Of a stretch of DNA of 23,943 nucleotides, positions 1 to 9,554 are shown one piece after another. The DNA is from Pholiota molesta. Its lineage: Eukaryota; Basidiomycota; Agaricomycetes; Agaricales; Strophariaceae. The stretch lies in NCBI GenBank assembly GCA_014925825.1, contig JACGCK010000439.1:1-23943 (forward strand), given 5' to 3'. Within the stretch, counting starts at the first letter, position 1; each line of letters starts with the position of its first letter. The position numbers were made by a program, and so were the translations under genes. The notes beneath the pieces are model-generated. The model made no database searches. It saw only the letters and a list, made by a program, of their open reading frames with translations, and was not told the DNA's origin.

Positions 1-808
1 GCTCGCAAACCATACTGATGTTGATAAGAACCCAGAGGATGAGCCCGGGGCGTAACTCGTTGAACGACTTGATATCGAAAGAGCCAATGGAAGGTTTAGT
101 TCGCGTCCGATGTAGAACTGAGCACAAAATACCCGTTAGCGCCCGTGTTGTTTTACGGATAGCAAAGGGCAAGGTATACATACGTCATAGATGAAGTTGC
201 CAGAGTTTCCTCCGAGAGCAAGGAGCTTGCCTGAGCGGAATGAGGCGGCATAGACGTAGACTGCCTGCACCACCGACATTACGAGGGCTGCGGTCACTAG
301 CCAACCCATTTGTTGTAAATGAAGGTGAACGCTTCGGGGCCATTGCGCAAGATGATGCCGGTAGTAACACCTAGCGCAAGCAAAAACGTGGAGAATGCTA
401 GATGATGAGAGACCAAGTACATCAACACAGGTCTGGATGAAAGGAAACGCGTGTTGGAAACGCACCATTAATTTTATACTTGATTTTCCTTCCGTCGCGC
501 AGTGTTGTTCCCTCGACGATATCTCCAGGAAGAATGGCCCATGCAACGACACAGAACGCGTACCAAGCGAGGTATATGAGGGCGGCCTCGGTGTCCCAGA
601 GGCCTTTCCACCAGGCTGGGTCGCTGAGGGCTGTCGTAACTTGCTGTTTGAGGCTGTCTAAAGAAAGACTAGGTGGACAGCCGCCGCCTGCCTCGGAACA
701 ACCGAAATAGAGAGCATAGGTGATGAATGGGACGCCGAAGGAGATGGCAAAGGCGCCTGGGGGACCGAGGAACTCGTAGTGTGTCGTCTTTGGATTGAGG
801 GAGGACAT
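1..808 (-). CDS. ERG24: Delta(14)-sterol reductase (sterol C-14 reductase), 5' part
   Basis: Reduces the C14-15 double bond made by CYP51 demethylation in ergosterol synthesis; a multispanning ER membrane enzyme. Exons are 466-808, 184-397 and 1-117 (open at the window edge), with introns of 68 and 66 nt, giving about the first 225 residues. The start is an ATG followed by a hydrophilic N-terminus and YEFLGPPGAF. Family signatures are LPGDIVEG (residues 93-100) and LRDGRKIKYKING (103-115), followed by hydrophobic spans such as the one encoded at 250-310. Two single bases appear to be missing: near 298-302 (after WVG, where the frame otherwise hits TAG) and near 93-94 (after RELN). With one base added at each, the frame reads straight through. 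The same family includes ERG4 (C-24(28) reductase); the N-terminus favours ERG24, but the decisive C-terminus lies outside the window. Confidence 0.85.
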
Positions 809-1079
809 GGCAGTGCTGGATCAAGGAGGCTTGTGAGAAAGTCTAAATACTACCTTCATCATGGTACGATCTCATCAATAAAACCAAAACATGCGATTTC
901 GGGGTTGTTTTCAAAGTTTCGAGCATAAAACTATGGGCATTGACGGCTACGACGGACAAGGACTGACAACGAACAAGAGGAGGGCCTGGCAGGGAACTGA
1001 TGGATGTATCATATTGTCAACAAACTTGTGACCTAAAAGCCACAGATTACCCGTTCTCCCGCGCACATTCCACCCCTCC
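809..1079. promoter_or_regulatory. Divergent promoter between ERG24 and the SHOCT-like gene
   Basis: This 271-bp gap separates two genes transcribed away from each other and must contain both promoters. I see no clear TATA box in either direction, which fits TATA-less constitutive promoters. No sterol-response element could be assigned by eye. Confidence 0.45.
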
Positions 1080-2615
1080 ATGGACCTTGCTCAGCGCCTC
1101 AACGAGCTTGCCATCGCCAACTCACAGGGCCTCCTTAAGTACGCCTCCTCCTCTCACCGCTATCACGCTCTCAAAATCTAATCACCATCTTCCGTCAGTG
1201 ATGATGAATACCGCCTTCTCCGGCAGAATCTGTTCGAACAACACTCGAGCAGCGTCATACTACCCAAAGAGAACCCCGTCGTCCCCGTAACTCGCGTACA
1301 TGCCCAGATGCATGGTACCAGTAAGTCCCCATTCACTGCCAAGCTTTGCATCGTCATTCCAACATACCACCGATCAGGCCCAGGCCCCGTCGTCCCCTCT
1401 CCGAGTCCTCGACGCTCTGCCCATAGACCCACGCCAGAGCCTGCAAGGGCGCCGCCCTCACCTTCGCGACCGAAGAACACCGTCACCACAGGCATGGCGA
1501 ACTTGCTTCGCAAAGCGACAGGCCGCAAAATGCCTACGCCGGCTAACGACACGCCGACCACCCGAGACGTGCGCAAAGGCAGCAGCGCCAGCCAGTTAGC
1601 TGGTCCTAGTGACCCACCGACCCCCAAGCGCAGCGCGCTGCTTCCGCGTATGCTGTACAAGAAACACGCAGAAATTCCACCCCTTCGTACCGATGTGAGT
1701 TCTCGGCCATCGTACGCTACCTCCTCTGCAACTGTGGGACACGCAACCGGTTACTACGCCAGTGACTACGCCGTACCCAGTTCGCCTTCCAGTTCCAATT
1801 TCAGTGGTTCCCTCATTTCCCCGGTGCAATACGACAATACGTTCTCTTCCATACACGACGTTTTCGATGATGATAATCTACACACGGCGAAAGATATTCG
1901 CAGCGCAATTACCGCGACCGAGGACGAAGGGCGACGGCTCGTCGAAGCTTTCAACGACCTTGAAGCCAACACCATTCGACGAATACAGAAGCAGCGAGCG
2001 CGGCGGCTGCCTACCACGACGCCCGCAAACGTTAATGTGCTCCTCGAAGGCAGAGAATGGCGGACACACCGGCTCGTTACGTCGCCTTCTTCTCCCCGGC
2101 TCGACACGAAGACCCACTCGCACCACCGGCACATCGCCAGCTCGCTAGAGAGAAGGGGAAGCGACGTCGCATCCATTCGCTCGGGATCGTCTAACTATAC
2201 AAGCCTTTCTCATTCCAAATCCATAGCCTCCCTCCCAAAACACCCCTCTAGCCCCCTATCCGCCACCTTCCGCATGCCTTCTATAATGCGAAAGTCGTCT
2301 ATATCCTCGGTTTCCTCACACACGCCGTCCGTCGCACCGTCTTCTGGCACACTCGGCGTAAACACCCACACCCGCGGACTATCGCGCAGCACCAGCCAAC
2401 TCGGGTTACAGACCCTAAAAGGCAGCAGTGCGCTGGCGTCGACAGAGACTATAGGTGGTGCGAACCCTGACCCGCCCGAATACAACGACGATGCTGAGCT
2501 CTCGGATATCCGCCAGCGCCGCGAGGATCTCGTCGCTCGGTACCAGTCGCGCGTTGAATTCCTGCGCGCAAAGCTCAGGGGTGCCGAGCTTCATGAGAAG
2601 CTTCTTCGGAAATGA
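1080..2615 (+). CDS. Uncharacterised 472-aa protein: SHOCT-like N-terminus, Ser/Pro-rich middle, C-terminal coiled coil
   Basis: Three exons, 1080-1138, 1199-1320 and 1378-2615, joined by GT-AG introns of 60 and 57 nt; the second intron is a multiple of three with no stop. Residues 1-33 (MDLAQRLNELAIANSQGLL followed by NDDEYRLLRQ) resemble a SHOCT motif: a helix with LNEL, a GLL turn, an acidic DDE, then a second helix. The middle is disordered and very rich in Ser, Pro, Arg and Thr, as expected for a phosphorylated scaffold. An acidic helical stretch occurs around DDDNLHTAKDIRSAI and EDEGRRLVEAFNDLE. The last 45 residues (ELSDIRQRREDLVARYQSRV onward) are strongly heptad-like. No catalytic motif, signal peptide or membrane span is visible. 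The function is unknown; a regulatory or adaptor role is only a guess. Confidence 0.8.
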
Positions 2616-3521
2616 TGCAGAGCCTATCTCTTTCTCAACCCCGGGCAGACGAGCAGCTATCATACACGCTGTCTATTCCGCCTTGTCTACACTCTCTACT
2701 TCTCAGGCACATTCTTTCCTTGACATTTCACTCTAACTCTCCTTTTTCAATCCAATCCGCTGTACCTCCTAGTTCCTCATCCGCGTCGCTTTGCTTTCCG
2801 ACCCCCAGCTTCATGACCTATACCACGCCAACACGACGTTCCTATCACGCTTCCATACTATACCCACTTCCAAGAATTCCATACGCTATCACTGATATCT
2901 AATTTGAATCTCATCCCGTTGCTCGTTATATCTACGCCGATATACAGTATCTGCCCATTTATTATCCAGTATACCTACCGCCATGCAACGGTGTAATAAT
3001 GTATGCTACATATACACATCCTAGTATAACGAATTTATAATTGGTTTGGAAACCAGCCACCAGTGTCATCAGCGTACCAATCTACACTTCGCATCCTTGG
3101 TAATATTCGTGATCGCCGACGCTGTCATTGCGCTGGTGAAGAGAGGCTTTATTATATCAGGCTTTGTTGTCAATTGAAGTTATATATATGAGGATGATAC
3201 AGTACGGGCTATGCTACATTTATCTTCGACAAATTCTGATTTATCAAATAGGGCAATGCAGAAAGATGGCGAGAAGGGGAGGGAAATAAAACGCCGGTAC
3301 AAGTAGTCAACTATTACTGATAAGATTTCAGACGAGGTAAATACAAGTTTGAATGGAGCAGATTTCATTTTGAAGGCAACTCTTTTTTGACTGTGTTTCG
3401 TCTGGGTTGAGATACTGGCATGTCTAAATAATTGCATGCGAAGCAGTACTTTGCTCGTTCAGCTGAAAAACCGCGTAGAAAATATCAAGATAGATCACAT
3501 AGAAAAAAGAGTAGACTCGGA
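2616..3521. other. Convergent intergenic region
   Basis: This AT-rich stretch lies between the 3' ends of the SHOCT-like gene (plus) and the 115-residue protein gene (minus). It should hold both 3' untranslated regions. The open frames here, such as minus 3180-3437, show no recognisable protein and no splice continuation. No RNA gene or repeat was seen. Confidence 0.5.
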
Positions 3522-3999
3522 CTAGAGCATTGTCCCCATACCTTGCACATCTGGGTTGTTTCGGTTGAAGATTATCCTGCCGTTGGGCAAGGTATAGCGT
3601 GAATACTGTTTGACGTTATTGTAGTAGTACTTCGACCGATCAGCCATTCGAAAGGATACACTTCTGCAAAATCCAGTGAGCTCAGACCAACGATATGCCA
3701 GAAGGCTCAGGAATAATTCATAACATACCCATCACTGTCGAGGTAGTGATAAGGTCGCCCATCGTCCCACGACCAGGTTTGGAGATGGTGGTAATCATCT
3801 CTATGGTCTGTGTAAAGAGCATGCCGACAGTACAGCTTATGGTATCCAGTCCGAATTGAGGGACCGGACATCCTAGCGAGCTCTTGTTCATCCTGTAGAT
3901 TGATTGAAATATCTTGCTTGATATTTGGACTGCAGCTTGGGTATACAAGTTACTCACCTGATGCATTGGCATGGAGGGTTCTTTGCTGACTTTGGGCAT
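3522..3999 (-). CDS. Small Tyr/His-rich protein of unknown function, 115 aa
   Basis: Three exons on the minus strand, 3958-3999, 3729-3892 and 3522-3663, are joined by two 65-nt introns with good borders (GTGAGT...TACAG and GTATGT...TGCAG). They give a continuous 116-codon frame ending in TAG. A TATA box (CTATAAATACT, 4043-4053) lies about 45 nt before the ATG, the spacing seen at other genes here. The protein starts MPKVSKEPSMPMHQ, then has a Tyr/His/Asp/Trp-rich core (HALYTDHRDDYHHLQTWSWD near residues 36-55; SKYYYNNVKQYSRYTL near 76-91) and ends NNPDVQGMGTML. There is no signal peptide, membrane span or known catalytic motif. The aromatic, beta-prone middle could form a small fold. I do not recognise the family, and the gene is easy to miss because its exons are short. 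Confidence 0.7.
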
Positions 4000-4042
4000 G
4001 GCAGATGAATGGGAGATTGCGGCAACATAGAGAGTTGAGTTG

Positions 4043-4053
4043 AGTATTTATAG
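4043..4053 (-). promoter_or_regulatory. TATA box of the 115-aa protein gene
   Basis: CTATAAATACT on the minus strand, about 45 nt before the ATG at 3999. Confidence 0.6.
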
Positions 4054-4946
4054 TGGCAGATGGGATACAATGTTACTACAAGAACAAAAGAAGATGGCGC
4101 ATGGTCCTTTCGAAATGGAGAATCTGAATCAGGGGAGAAAATGTATTGAAACGGGGTGGAAAAGAGGAGGTCAAGGCTAGAAATTGAGGTCAGATGGTCT
4201 TCTGTTTCCTGTCTAGTAGCCTCAACCAATTCCACTAGATTCCACTCCACGAGTCATGGGTTCCGATAATAAGAGTACATAGTAAATAAATGACATCTAG
4301 CTGAAAATGAATCAATAATATTTAGGCGCCCATTTAGCGCCTCGGTTTTACGATCAGATCATCACCAGGAGGGAACATGCTGAGTGTTATTTGAGCAGAT
4401 TTTTGCAAACAGGGAGAAACACTTCGTTTAACAGTTTAGGTTTTTGTATAGGATACTACCATAAGGATCGACAGGAATGAAGGAAATATAAGAATTATTA
4501 AGGGCCACCTTCAGCTCAGTCTCTGATTGGCAGTGATCCCAACCTGGCAGCCAGCGGCCCATCGGCAAAAGATTGTGTGATACGTTGTCACGTTGGCGTG
4601 TCCATAAATAGATCTTGCTCTTCGTTCAAACCAGTGCACAAACTTCAACTTGGCACAGGCTTGTCCGCCATCTACATTCGCGCGACACACTCACTTTCTT
4701 CTCATATTCTGCGGGAACCCACTTTCAGAAACGTGGCTCAGAGTGTGATTCGTACCACCTGAATAATGCATTGGGATGAATGATACAGGTTCCAAACTTT
4801 TGACAGGCACCCTGAACCTTGCAAGGCACCACTTGTTGTGTTATTTGAGCCAGAATTTACATTCCGGCTGTCATCTTCGCCAGCTCTCAGGACACAATCC
4901 GTTCGTTGGCCAGGGACCGGACGTGGCGATAATCCGACCCTACAAG
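4054..4946. other. Divergent intergenic region upstream of the DUF2235 gene
   Basis: This stretch of about 0.9 kb lies between the minus-strand small-protein gene and the plus-strand DUF2235 gene. I see no third gene. A short inverted repeat, AGGCGC (4324-4329) and GCGCCT (4337-4342), with a 7-base loop, could be a hairpin or a protein-binding site, but six base pairs is weak. Each end of the region carries a TATA box. Confidence 0.45.
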
Positions 4947-4955
4947 TATAAAAAG
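4947..4955 (+). promoter_or_regulatory. TATA box of the DUF2235 gene
   Basis: TATAAAAAG about 70 nt before the ATG at 5021. Confidence 0.6.
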
Positions 4956-5020
4956 GCTTCAGGATCCAATATGAAGCAGGCCTCTCTAAACAACTATCCA
5001 CGGCGACACAGCCTACCTCC

Positions 5021-7193
5021 ATGTCTGAAGAGTCAACCCCCCTCCTATCTAGCCAGAATGGCAATTCAAAGGGTCCTATTGCTACCTACCCTCCTAGTCA
5101 TGAGGGATCTCGCACCCTTGTCCTTTTTTTCGACGGAACTGGCGATAAGTGAGTTTTTCCCTCTACATCGTTTCTTTCCTTCAAGACCTGACACTGCTCA
5201 ACCCAAGGGATATCGATGATGCCGACGTGCGTTTTTAGAAGTTATCTGACCGATTCGATACTTATTCTCAAACGCCATAGACTTCCAATGTAGTCGCGTT
5301 AAGGAATATGCTTCATCCATTAGACGATCCTGAAAAACAATTGGTCTATTATCAAGTGAGTTGAAATTGGGGCTTCCATTATCCTCCTCTTATAGCTTAT
5401 CCGACTTCAGCCTGGCATCGGGACATACAATCCCCATTTTCCTGGCACAAAAGTCGAGATCCCCCTCGTCAGTGGTGCATCGAGGGTATGCCATCACACA
5501 TAACATATCCACTCTTCACATGTTCATCAATTTCACAGACGTTCGATAGCGCCATTGCGTGGAGTTTGGAATATCATGTAGTTGGTAAGCCTCTTAGTTG
5601 CTCTCTACAAACGAATTTGCTCACGAAAGTATTCAGAGGGTTACGAGTGGATTATGAAGAATTGTGCGTTTTTCGTTTCTTACGTCTTAAATAACATAAA
5701 TGAATACGGAGTAAATTCTACAAATCAGACCGTGAAGGCGATAAGATCTGCATGTTTGGTGAGTCTTTGGATAGTTTTGCGCCATCTTTCCCTTTGATTA
5801 ACCCAGTGTACAAAGGTTTCTCTCGAGGCGCTTACACTGCTCGCGCGTAAGTCTTGCTTCAAATTTATATCCATCTCTGCCGCAATAGATGCTGATTTGA
5901 TATTCAGACTGAGTGCTATGATCAATAAAGTCGGCCTACTCCCTCTTGCACACAAAGACAAAGTTTGGCCTGCTTTCCATTCCTTCGAGAGGAAAGGCGA
6001 AGACACTTGGACTCATTCGACTGCTTTCAAGAAAGAGAACGAGAGCAGGAATATTATCATTGAATTTGTGGGCGTTTGGTTCGTTTCTCCACCTCAGCTG
6101 GCTGAACTTCACCGTACTAATGCAGCCTGCAGGGATACTGTCAACTCTGTGGGAATAGTCAGAGCGAAATCTCTTCCTTTCACTGCCAGCAACAGTTCTG
6201 TCAAGACATTTAGACACGCAGTGGCCTTGGACGAACATCGCGCGCGTTTCAGATCAAACATGTGGAATCCACCCAAGACTGATCCAAAGAAACAGCCACG
6301 GCCCGTCAAGACGGACGTAGATCAAGTGTGGTTCTCTGGCGCTCACTGTGGTATGTAATAGCCTAAAAAAACACTCCACTCAGAACTGACGTTTTTATCA
6401 CTTAGACGTTGGTGGGGGTTCTGGTAAGTCTAAGCATTCGCTACGCAATACCGCTTTGCAGTTCTGATCATTATTATTAACCTTCACTTATACAGTGCCC
6501 ACCGGTACACGTCCCAATTTGGCGAACATCGCACTTCGATGGATGGTTCGCGAATGCTTCAAAACCAAGAATGGAATGACGTTCGACCCGGCGGAGATTG
6601 CAGCTATTGGAATCGCCCCCGACTCGCTTTATCCCGTTGTCAAGCCACGTCCTGCGGCTCTTGAAGTTCCCAAAGATGTGAAAATATCGACCGACAACAT
6701 TTTAAAGCCCGGCGTAGTGAGCCGCGCCACGTCTTGGGTGAAAAGCTGGTTCACGAAACCACCAAAAACCCAAAAGGCGGACAAATCCATCTACGAGACC
6801 TATACCGAGGAGCAGCTCGACCTCGTAGACGCCCTCGCCCCCATCTACGACCAGCTCGTCATCGCCAAAGCGAAGTGGTGGGTGCTAGAGAACTCGTGGC
6901 TGCAGATGTGGTCCGTCCCGCAAAAGAAATTCATACGCCGCCGCAACCAAGGACGCGGGCGCACAATCCTTTCCCCGGTCGATGCTGCGCTCACGGACCC
7001 CGCTGCTGCTGCGGCTAAGGGGCAGGTCCCGCTTGATCTACGATGGGCCAAAGTTCGCGTGCACAGGTCGGTGAAGGCGCGCATGGAATGTCCCGGGGAT
7101 GCTAAGAATCCTCGCTATGTGCCGATAGCATTGTTGAACGGAGAAAAAACGCTCGACAAAGTTGATTCCAAGTTGATCGAGTGGGTTGATTAA
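5021..7193 (+). CDS. DUF2235 (Tle1-like) alpha/beta hydrolase, 511 aa
   Basis: Exons: 5021-5148, 5208-5226, 5281-5355, 5411-5485, 5539-5584, 5637-5663, 5729-5758, 5816-5846, 5908-6078, 6133-6350, 6406-6423, 6496-7193, all joined by GT-AG introns of 52-72 nt. The sum is exactly 512 codons with no frame repair. Motifs in order: LVLFFDGTGDK (33-43), the nucleophile elbow GFSRGAYTAR with Ser136, GVWDTVNSVG with Asp202, and HCDVGGGS with His272. This is the Ser-Asp-His layout of the DUF2235 superfamily, whose bacterial member Tle1 is a type VI secreted phospholipase. Fungal members are mostly intracellular and uncharacterised, so a lipase or esterase role is inference. No signal peptide is seen. 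The C-terminal third is basic and may be membrane- or partner-binding. The start is supported by the TATA box and by the N-terminal strand FFDGT lying close to residue 35. Confidence 0.92.
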
Positions 7194-7561
7194 GACTTGA
7201 CGCTTTCTTTGAATTCTTTCAGTAAAATCATCCGTATCTATTTTACTATCATACCCAAATCATACCTATGTTCTCATTCGGATAGCCATACACGAGCATG
7301 ATCTTGCTGTCACTCTTTCTTTTCATTTCTTTAATACTATATACTATGAATCATCTCAAACCTACATATCTGCACACGCAATATACCAAGCAATAATCTC
7401 TGGCCATACTGTGAAATGAATTCACAAGTTATATCTGCATAGATAATAGACACTCTTTCATTGGAAGGTGAAGCTTGGAAGTACAATTAGAATTAGGATA
7501 TAGTCGGTTTAACATAGCATACTTGACAGCCTTCCTGCATATCTACCTTGGGTATGTTTAT
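7194..7561. other. Convergent intergenic region, DUF2235 gene and acetate kinase 3' ends
   Basis: An AT-rich 368-bp gap between two stop codons facing each other; it should hold both 3' untranslated regions. No further feature was seen. Confidence 0.5.
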
Positions 7562-9163
7562 TTAGCTTTTCTCTTCCCAAAAGCGAGGATCGAAAGCGCA
7601 TTGTCTCGCCATCTCAATCTACAGCAGTAAAAGACAATCAACACATGTACAATACCTATAACAATATGACGCTCACCTGCTCATCCGTTTTGCACATAAG
7701 AATCCTCTTTCCTTGAACATCCCGAGATGCCTTCTCTTCAGCAGAAATATCCACCACAACCCCCTCCCTCTTCCTTGCGTCCTTATTCAGATCCTCATCA
7801 AGCTTGCAGTATCCCAAACACGCGACACGTTCGCTAATAAGACTGCGCAGCTCTATGCCCCGCTCCCCAATTCCGCCTGCAAACACCAGCGCGTCGACGT
7901 CGCCGCCCAGCTTCAAGTGGTAGCCGCCGATGTACAGCAATATCCGGTCTATGAAGAGGTCGAACGCCAGACGGTTCGGATTGCGGGCGGCAATTTCAGA
8001 GTCGGGGTCGGGATTGTCAAGCTCGGCATTAGTTGTAATGACGCCAAAGTCGGTCGTCCCAGTTATGGATTTCCACCCGGACTTGCGGTTGAGAATGTCC
8101 TCCGCCTAACGCGCACGTTAAGTGCTCGTAGTTCAGGGGTGAGAATGCGAATTGGGGGACATACCATGGTGACCTGCACGTTGATGGCCATACTGGGATC
8201 GTGGGTGATACGGCCGGCCTTGTTGGTGTAGTGGAATATGAGACTGGGGTCGATCGAGCCGAGCGGGTGGCGCCTGGCAGTCCATTGAGCGGGGTCAGAC
8301 CCATAGATGTATCATAAGATTTTCCATTCTTCACTGCGCAAACAGAAGCGCCTGAACCCAGATGCAGAAGAATGAGATTAAGCTCCTCTGGTGGCTTGTT
8401 CAGAAAGCGGGAGACCGAACGCAGTATGAACGAATCTTAAAAGAGTTTTCATTAGTTAAAGCTTGTATGCCACCATAAAGTAAGAAAGGTTTTTACAGCT
8501 AAGTCCATGAAAGCCGTATTTCTTGAGGCCACGCTTCTTGGCAATTTCTGATCAATGGCACAGCTAGAGATGTGGAGAGGAATCGTGGAATGAAAGGTCG
8601 TGTCAAAGTAGGCAATGGATTTGGTGTCTGGAAGTGTATTCAAACACGCCTGAATTACCGAGAGTGCAGCACCATTGTGTCTGTGCATCAGAAGTGAGGC
8701 CTAGTGAGGCGGTGATACATCAAGGATAGATAAATTCACATACAAAGGCGCTAAATCAGAGAGTGCTTCTATGTGGTGGAAGGATTCGTAGTCAATGATG
8801 ATTGACTGCTTGTAGCCGCCTCCATGGACGACGCGGTGGCAAATGTAGGTAATATGGTTCCGGTTAATGGAGTTTGTGTTTCTAGCTGTTCAAGGAAATG
8901 GAGGAAGGCTGATTCGTGGTTAGTGATTGCGTCACCAAGAGATTCCTTCTTTCTATTCGCTGATGCGTCATTGGTGGGGCTTGTTAAGTAGAATGAGAAT
9001 GGGCAGGCGGGGCGGATATGTTGGATAATGAAGAGGTCAAGACGAGAGATACTGGCTCAGATACATTTCCTGTTTGGCTCGGGTGGTAGGAGTACAGGGA
9101 GATTTTGAGAGACGATGAGCCAGAATTGAGGGACAGAATATAGCAAGAATCCGGAGATGTCAT
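7562..9163 (-). CDS. ACK1: Acetate kinase, 454 aa after four frame corrections
   Basis: Interconverts acetyl phosphate + ADP with acetate + ATP; it is the partner of the divergent phosphoketolase. Exons: 8744-9163, 8497-8680, 8165-8435, 7677-8105, 7562-7618, with introns of 58-63 nt. Motifs: [18 protein letters not shown] (7-24), [23 protein letters not shown], the GFHGLSYSF segment across intron 2, [27 protein letters not shown], and [10 protein letters not shown] near the C-terminus, which are the ASKHA-fold acetate kinase signatures. Four single bases appear missing: near 9001-9003, 8879-8881, 8545-8547 and 8259-8260. Adding one base at each makes every exon junction phase agree and gives 455 codons. 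The ATG at 9163 is chosen because TATA (9209-9217) lies about 50 nt upstream. The last 620 nt of the gene are clean. I treat the slips as sequence errors; otherwise it would be a pseudogene. Confidence 0.88.
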
Positions 9164-9208
9164 AAAAAATTCACCCAGTTGAACGATAAGAAACTGACAA
9201 GCCACCGT

Positions 9209-9217
9209 CTATATATC
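9209..9217 (-). promoter_or_regulatory. TATA box of acetate kinase
   Basis: GGATATATAGA on the minus strand, about 50 nt before the ATG at 9163. Confidence 0.6.
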
Positions 9218-9527
9218 CACTTTAAGAGGGATCTATACAGATCCAGAGCTCCATGGGTCCTAATCGTCATTGATGATGTACATAGTCTGAGACAAGACTG
9301 ATGTTTCTTTGAGCAAGGAGACGCTTTGTATGTATACGGTTTGCGTTGAGTACAATCTGGACTGGAACGAGGTGGGCCCTGGTATGAGAGGCTAGATTAT
9401 GGGAGAGAAACGGTGTTTGGACGCGGTGGAAAGGCGGTGACAAGGGTGGCAAGCTACGTATCTATTTTGGGCTAGACACTCCTAAAAACGACGCTCATCC
9501 AGACTCTCTCCTCTCTCGTCCACTCCA

Positions 9528-9537
9528 ACTATAAAAC
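9528..9537 (+). promoter_or_regulatory. TATA box of phosphoketolase
   Basis: ACTATAAAAC on the plus strand. It is only about 20 nt before the first in-frame ATG (9555) but 50 nt before the second (9585), which bears on the start choice. Confidence 0.5.
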
Positions 9538-9554
9538 ACCCTTATAACTGCACC

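Larger units (their letters stand above)
9164..9554. promoter_or_regulatory. Shared bidirectional promoter of acetate kinase and phosphoketolase
   Basis: This 391-bp gap lies between two start codons pointing outward, so two consecutive enzymes of one pathway share one control region. A TATA box serves each side (9209-9217 minus; about 9528-9537 plus). A pyrimidine-rich tract (about 9497-9528) precedes the phosphoketolase TATA, common in fungal promoters. I could not assign a specific regulator site. Confidence 0.65.

Noticed and set aside
3180..3437. 85-codon minus-strand frame downstream of the small-protein gene
   Set aside because: No domain, no splice partners, AT-rich composition typical of 3' untranslated sequence.
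4324..4342. Six-bp inverted repeat with 7-base loop as a terminator or riboswitch
   Set aside because: Too short, and in a fungal promoter region such elements have no terminator role.
4776..5219. 147-codon plus-strand frame
   Set aside because: Overlaps the promoter and first exon of the DUF2235 gene in another frame; the TATA box at 4947 lies inside it.
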